A DNA stretch of 64,000 nt from JAFGOG01 sp034429215. Lineage in GTDB: Bacteria; Chloroflexota; Anaerolineae; JAAYZQ01. How positions within the stretch are numbered: the first letter of the stretch is position 1; each line of letters starts with the position of its first letter. The stretch is taken from positions 1-64,000 of the forward strand of contig DAOUGI010000109.1 of assembly GCA_034429215.1 (NCBI GenBank). The letters run 5' to 3'. Under the pieces are notes generated by a model. It was given only the letters and a program-made list of their open reading frames with translations. It did no database searches and was not told the DNA's origin. Position numbers and translations under genes: made by a program. Shown in pieces: positions 60,076 through 64,000 of the stretch.

Positions 60076-61632
60076 ATGGCTTCTGAAGGCATAGCGGCAA
60101 AACTCACGTCTTGGACGGCGCCGGGCTGGCTGCGCGGCCTGGTCGCCGTGGTCCTGCTGGCCGGCGGGCTGGCCGGGCTGGGCCTGGGATTGGCGCGCAC
60201 CGGCTCGGTCATTGTCGTCGAGATCGACGGCCAGCCGCACCCGGTGCGCAGCCACGCCACAACGGTCGGCGACGTGCTGCGCCAGGCGGGCATCGAGCTG
60301 TATCCGGAGGATATTCTCACCCCTGGACTGGAGGCGCCCATTGTGGCCGGCCAGCCGATCGCAATCCGCCGCGCCCGCCCGGTGACGCTCAGCGCCGACG
60401 GCGAGACGAGCCAGATCCGCACCCATGCGACGACCGTCGGCCAGTTTCTGAGTGAGGCCGGGATCCAGATCGGCTCCGGCGATGAGATCTGGTTCCGCAT
60501 GCTGGCCGAGGGAGCCGATCCGGCGTGCAGCTTTGCGCCCGGCTCGGGGCAGGGATGCGGCCGGTTGGTGGAGGCCGATGCGCCGCTCTATGCCGAGCCG
60601 GCCCTCCAACCTGAGAAGAGCGACAACGATCCCCCTTTCATCACTTTGCGGCGCGCCACGGCCATCACCCTGAGCGACCGCGGAGTGACCACCACCCTGT
60701 TCACCACCGCCGCCACGGTCGGCCAGGTGCTGGACGGCCAGGGCGTGAGCCTGTTCCTGGCCGACCAGGTCACCCCGTCGCTGCAAGCTCGCATCGAGCC
60801 GGGCACGGCGATCGCCATCCGCCGCTCGACGCCGGTGCAGATTGAGGTGGACGGCAACGTCATCCACACCCGGACGCTGGCCGGCGATGTTGCCAGCGTG
60901 CTCGGCCAGGAGGGGATCGCCCTGGTCGGCCGCGACACAGTTACGCCAGCCCTGGACGCTCCCATCCGGCCTTACCTGGCCATCGACGTCACCCGCGTCC
61001 GCGAGGAGCTGGCCGTCGAGTTTGAGCCGATCCCGTTCCAGACGGTCTGGGAGGCCGATCCGGCGATGGAGATCGACACACGCCGGCTGGTGCAGGAAGG
61101 GCAGATCGGCCTGACCAAGCGCCGCTTCCGGATCGTCTATCACGACGGCCAGGAGGTAAGCCGCAGCTTGGAGGACGCTTGGTCGGAGCAGCCGCCGGTG
61201 ACCAAGACCCTGGCTTACGGCACCAGGATCGTCGTTCGCACACTCGAGACCCCTGACGGCCCGATCGAATACTGGCGCAAGATACGGGTGTACACCACCT
61301 CGTACACCGCCGCTTCGGCAGGCAAACCCAAGACTCACCCCCGCTACGGCTATACCCGGCTGGGCTGGAAGGCGGTCAAGGGCGTGGTCGCCACCGACCC
61401 GACTGTCATCCCGCTGCGGACGCGCATGTACGTCCCCGGCTATGGCATTGGAACGGCCGCCGACACGGGCGGCGGCGTCAAGGGCAAGTTCGTCGACCTG
61501 TGCTTTGACGAGGGCAAGTACGAATCGTGGCATTGGTGGACCGATGTCTACCTGCTGACACCGGTGCCGCCCGCCAGCCAGATTCGCTGGATCCTGCCCG
61601 ACTGGCCAAGATATCCTGACCGGCGGCGGTAG
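60076..61632 (+). CDS. YabE-like protein with DUF348 repeats and 3D domain
   Basis: 518-aa cell-wall enzyme candidate. One N-terminal helix (about 19-42) acts as anchor or signal. Ubiquitin-like DUF348 modules follow (ATTVGDVLRQAGIELYPED, ATTVGQFLSEAGIQIGSGD, AATVGQVLDGQGVSLFLAD), then a G5-like part and a C-terminal 3D domain with its Asp residues (VVATDPTVIPLRTRMYVPGYG, AADTGGGVKG, VDLCFDEG). This is the architecture of Bacillus YabE and relatives of resuscitation-promoting factors, thought to cleave peptidoglycan. The gene lies 4 nt before rsmA, like the yabE-rnmV-ksgA order in Bacillus. Confidence 0.87.
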   Translation: MASEGIAAKLTSWTAPGWLRGLVAVVLLAGGLAGLGLGLARTGSVIVVEIDGQPHPVRSHATTVGDVLRQAGIELYPEDILTPGLEAPIVAGQPIAIRRARPVTLSADGETSQIRTHATTVGQFLSEAGIQIGSGDEIWFRMLAEGADPACSFAPGSGQGCGRLVEADAPLYAEPALQPEKSDNDPPFITLRRATAITLSDRGVTTTLFTTAATVGQVLDGQGVSLFLADQVTPSLQARIEPGTAIAIRRSTPVQIEVDGNVIHTRTLAGDVASVLGQEGIALVGRDTVTPALDAPIRPYLAIDVTRVREELAVEFEPIPFQTVWEADPAMEIDTRRLVQEGQIGLTKRRFRIVYHDGQEVSRSLEDAWSEQPPVTKTLAYGTRIVVRTLETPDGPIEYWRKIRVYTTSYTAASAGKPKTHPRYGYTRLGWKAVKGVVATDPTVIPLRTRMYVPGYGIGTAADTGGGVKGKFVDLCFDEGKYESWHWWTDVYLLTPVPPASQIRWILPDWPRYPDRRR

Positions 61633-61636
61633 TTCC

Positions 61637-62482
61637 GTGGAAAGCATTCCCGCGCTGCTGCGCGCCTACGACCTGCATCCCAAGAAGGGGCTCGGCCAGC
61701 ACTTTTTGGCCGATCAAGTCGCCCTGGGCCGGATCGTCGCCGCCGCCGACCTGACCCCAGCCGATACGGTCCTGGAGATCGGCCCCGGCCTGGGCACGCT
61801 CACCGGCCTGCTGGCCGAGCAGGCCGGCCGCGTGGTGGCGGTGGAGCTAGACGACCGGCTGGCGGCCGTCCTGGCCGAGCGGCTGTCCGGCCAGGACAAT
61901 GTCGAGATTCGCCCCGGCAACATCCTCCGAATTTCCGACTTTGCCTCGCTGGTAGGGCCGAGTTACAAGGTGGTGGCTAACCTGCCCTATTACATCACCT
62001 CGGCGGTGCTGCGCCACTTGCTGGAACGCCGGGACCCACCCCGCCTGCTGGTGGTCACCGTCCAGCGCGAGGTGGCCGAGCGGATCGTCGCCGCGCCGCC
62101 TGACATGAGCCTGCTGGCCGTCAGCGTCCAGTTCTACGGCCGGCCCCGCCTCGTCGCGCGCATCCCGGCCGGCGCGTTCTATCCGCCGCCCAAGGTCGAT
62201 TCGGCGGTGGTGCGGATCGACGTGCTCGACGAACCGGCCGTGTCGCTCGCAGAGGGTGTGAGCGTGGCTGATTACTTTCGCGTGGTCCGGGCAGGCTTTG
62301 GCCACAAGCGCAAGACGCTGCGCAATGCCCTCAGCGCCGGGCTGGGGCTGGCCCCCGCGACCGTCGAACAGGCCCTGGTGCAGGCCGGCATCGACCCCCG
62401 CCGCCGGGCCGAGACCCTCACGCTGCAGGAGTGGGCCGAGCTGAGCAAGCCGGTCCACTTGCTGGAATCTGCCCGAGGATAG
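61637..62482 (+). CDS. rsmA: 16S rRNA dimethyladenosine transferase RsmA (KsgA)
   Basis: 281-aa rRNA methylase that dimethylates two adjacent adenines in the 3' helix 45 of 16S rRNA. KKGLGQHFLAD, the SAM motif VLEIGPGLGTLTGLL and the catalytic NLPYYIT are all present, with FYPPPKVDSAVVRI near the end. The start is GTG at 61637, 4 nt after the YabE-like stop. AGGTAGTT gives only a weak ribosome site, so coupling is likely. Confidence 0.96.
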   Translation: MESIPALLRAYDLHPKKGLGQHFLADQVALGRIVAAADLTPADTVLEIGPGLGTLTGLLAEQAGRVVAVELDDRLAAVLAERLSGQDNVEIRPGNILRISDFASLVGPSYKVVANLPYYITSAVLRHLLERRDPPRLLVVTVQREVAERIVAAPPDMSLLAVSVQFYGRPRLVARIPAGAFYPPPKVDSAVVRIDVLDEPAVSLAEGVSVADYFRVVRAGFGHKRKTLRNALSAGLGLAPATVEQALVQAGIDPRRRAETLTLQEWAELSKPVHLLESARG

Positions 62483-62695
62483 TTTTCCCCTGCTGCGCTA
62501 CGCGCTGTCCCCTGAAGGGGATCTCCGTAAGATATGCGGCACAGGGGATTTGCGTCACTATACAGCGGTCACCCCAGTCCTCTCCCCTTCGAAAATGGAC
62601 TCACTTGGAGGGCGCACAGCCGTGCGCCCCTACATTTCCATTCATCGTGGCGCCCGAAAGGGTATGGAGACTCACTTGGGGAGAGGAAGTTTGTT
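62483..62695. repeat. Intergenic repeat-rich stretch
   Basis: 213 nt between rsmA and the convergent thiamine-diphosphate enzyme. It contains CACCCCAGTCCTCTCCCC (62570-62587), a GGGCGCACAGCCGTGCGCCC hairpin followed by CTACA (about 62612-62636), two ACTCACTTGG copies (62599, 62671) and CCCCTGAAGGGGATCT (62511-62526). They look like relics of several short palindromic repeats. No gene seen. Confidence 0.6.
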
Positions 62696-64000
62696 CTATT
62701 GTTGAGGTTGGCTTGCCTTTTGCCAGCGGGCGACGGGCGGCACCTCGGTGGCCTCGCATTCGGTGCGGATGTCCACGAAGGTCGGGCGGCCGCTCGACAG
62801 CGCCCGGCGCAGGGCCGGCTCCACGTCGTGAGGATCGTCCACCTGCACGCCGTCCAGCCCAAAGCCGCGGGCGACGGCGACATAGTCGGTGTCTGCTCCG
62901 AAATCCACGCCAAACTCGCGCCCGTCGTGGAACAAGGCCTGGAGGGCCTTGATCCAGCCGAAACAGGCGTTGTTGAACTGGACAATGGTCACCGGCAGCC
63001 CCAGCCGGGATATCGTCTCCAGCTCGCCGGCCACCATGCCAAAGCTGCCGTCGCCGATCAGGCCGACCACGGTCACCTGGGGCCGGGCCAGCTTGGCGCC
63101 GACCACCCCCGGCAGGGCGTAGCCCAGCCCGCCATAGCCGCGGGGGATGATCACCTGCCGGCCGGCGGCCGAGCGCAGATAGGCGGCGGTGTAGGGCGTC
63201 GGCGTGCCGGCGTCGGCGACGACGATCGCGTCGGCCGGCAACAGCCGGGCCAGGGTGTGGATCACCCGCTGGGGCTTGATGGGCGTTGTGGCCGCCGCCG
63301 CTTTGGCTTCCAGGTCGGCCCAGAAGGCGGCTACGGCAGCGGCCCGGTCGAGCAGTGGGTTGGGCCGGGGCCGGGCGCCGCGGCGCTTGACCGCCGCCAG
63401 CAGGTCGGCCAGGCCCAGCCGGGCATCGCCCACCAGACCCACGGCGGTGTCATAGTTGCGGCCGATCTCGGCCGGGTCGACGTCCAGGTGCAGGATCGTC
63501 TGAGTCGTGGTGCGGGGCGGCAACTGCCAATTCTCGGTGGTCACCGAGTCGGTTTTGCAGCCGACGTACAGGATCAGGTCAGCCTCGGCCAGGAGGGCGT
63601 TGGCGTAGGGCCGGCCGCCGTTGTCGCCGACGACGCCCAGGCTGAGGGGGTGATCCTCGGCGATGGCCCCCTTGCCGCAGATCGAGGTGCCCACCGCCAT
63701 GCCCACCGCTTCGGCCAGGGCGGTCAGCTCGGCCCACGCCCCAGAGGTGACGACGCCGCCGCCGGCGACGCAGATGGGACGCGCGGCCTGGAGCAACAGC
63801 TCGGCCGCGCGGTCGACCGCCTCGGGATCGGGCCGGGTGCGGTAGGCGGGGTAGGTCCGGCAGGCCGGCTCGGCGTGAAGCCGGCCGGCGTTGACCTTTT
63901 CAGCCAGCACGTCCGACGGCAGCGTGATCTGTACCGCCCCCGGCCGGCCGCCGGTGGCCAGGCGAAACGCCTGGCGCACGGCATCGGGCACCTGGTCGGC
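62696..64000 (-). CDS. Thiamine-diphosphate enzyme, acetolactate-synthase-like (partial)
   Basis: At least 434 codons, N-terminus beyond the right edge. The visible part covers the end of the Pyr domain (DAVRQAFRLATGGRPGAVQITLPSDVL), the central domain (RPICVAGGGVV, LILYVGCKTDSVTTENW) and the PP domain with the GDGS...N thiamine-diphosphate motif (GLIGDGSFGMVAGELETISRLGLPVTIVQFNN). This fits acetolactate synthase, benzoylformate decarboxylase or a related lyase. The exact substrate cannot be fixed. It is convergent with rsmA. Confidence 0.87.
   Translation of the reverse strand, partial: ADQVPDAVRQAFRLATGGRPGAVQITLPSDVLAEKVNAGRLHAEPACRTYPAYRTRPDPEAVDRAAELLLQAARPICVAGGGVVTSGAWAELTALAEAVGMAVGTSICGKGAIAEDHPLSLGVVGDNGGRPYANALLAEADLILYVGCKTDSVTTENWQLPPRTTTQTILHLDVDPAEIGRNYDTAVGLVGDARLGLADLLAAVKRRGARPRPNPLLDRAAAVAAFWADLEAKAAAATTPIKPQRVIHTLARLLPADAIVVADAGTPTPYTAAYLRSAAGRQVIIPRGYGGLGYALPGVVGAKLARPQVTVVGLIGDGSFGMVAGELETISRLGLPVTIVQFNNACFGWIKALQALFHDGREFGVDFGADTDYVAVARGFGLDGVQVDDPHDVEPALRRALSSGRPTFVDIRTECEATEVPPVARWQKASQPQQ

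Noticed and set aside
58779..60500. Minus-strand open frame of 573 codons crossing two genes
   Set aside because: It spans the promoter and the gap between two well-supported plus-strand genes and has no domain.
60064..61647. Minus-strand open frame of 527 codons opposite the YabE-like gene
   Set aside because: The plus strand has a promoter, DUF348 repeats and a 3D domain; the minus frame has no recognisable motif.

Overview
The window looks like a high-GC (roughly 60-65% by eye), chromosomal segment of a single-membrane bacterium, most probably Chloroflexota (Anaerolineae-like). This rests on several observations: large secreted proteins sharing a C-terminal L-P-L-V-x-K/R tail, a long Alu-containing SRP RNA, FabL-type enoyl-ACP reductase, a VanW protein, a YabE/3D protein next to rsmA, and System II (ResB) cytochrome c biogenesis. 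The phylum is an inference from gene content; no rRNA is present. No transposase, phage gene, CRISPR array or origin was seen.

Left part (1-30.2 kb) is dominated by exported proteins: a triple-repeat lipoprotein, a secreted protein of 12-13 tandem repeats (DUF5650-like), a CSLREA/parallel beta-helix protein, a metalloprotease with beta-helix and PKD domains, a CapA-like lipoprotein, a DUF3160 lipoprotein, a VIT/VWA protein and an M6-type metalloprotease. Among them are small cytoplasmic or membrane genes: YkgJ/YeiW-like Cys-cluster protein, Rieske ferredoxin, DUF4013 membrane protein, ICMT-like methyltransferase, a HerA-like ATPase, VanW, a SAM methyltransferase, GNAT enzymes and a TPR membrane protein.

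Middle part (30.2-42.4 kb) holds an Fpg-like/DUF2284/GNAT operon, fatty-acid synthesis genes (fabF convergent with a FabL-type reductase; fabH some 7 kb away), a four-gene minus-strand cluster of small proteins (DUF2019-like, 57-aa, nucleotidyltransferase, DinB), RarD, a second ICMT-like methyltransferase, a HemG-like flavodoxin, an MFS exporter and a plant-type asparaginase. A 59-nt sequence is shared by the upstream regions of fabF and fabH at the same distance from their start codons.

Right part (42.4-64 kb) is mostly core genome: dnaG-rpoD, tRNA-Asn(GTT), a lone receiver with a tandem-fused MttB-like methyltransferase, pyrG, tRNA-Thr(CGT), resB and a CcsA-like partner, udk, a WbpB/WbpD/WbpE-like sugar-nucleotide cluster, SRP RNA, an HI0933-family flavoprotein, another secreted beta-helix protein, a YabE-like/3D protein, rsmA, and a thiamine-diphosphate enzyme cut by the right edge. 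A thymidylate-kinase-like P-loop remnant lies in frame directly before dnaG. Most promoters read as TTGnnn-17-TAnAAT, so sigma-A sites can be placed with fair confidence. Short palindromic repeat sequences have entered several coding regions without breaking the frame.
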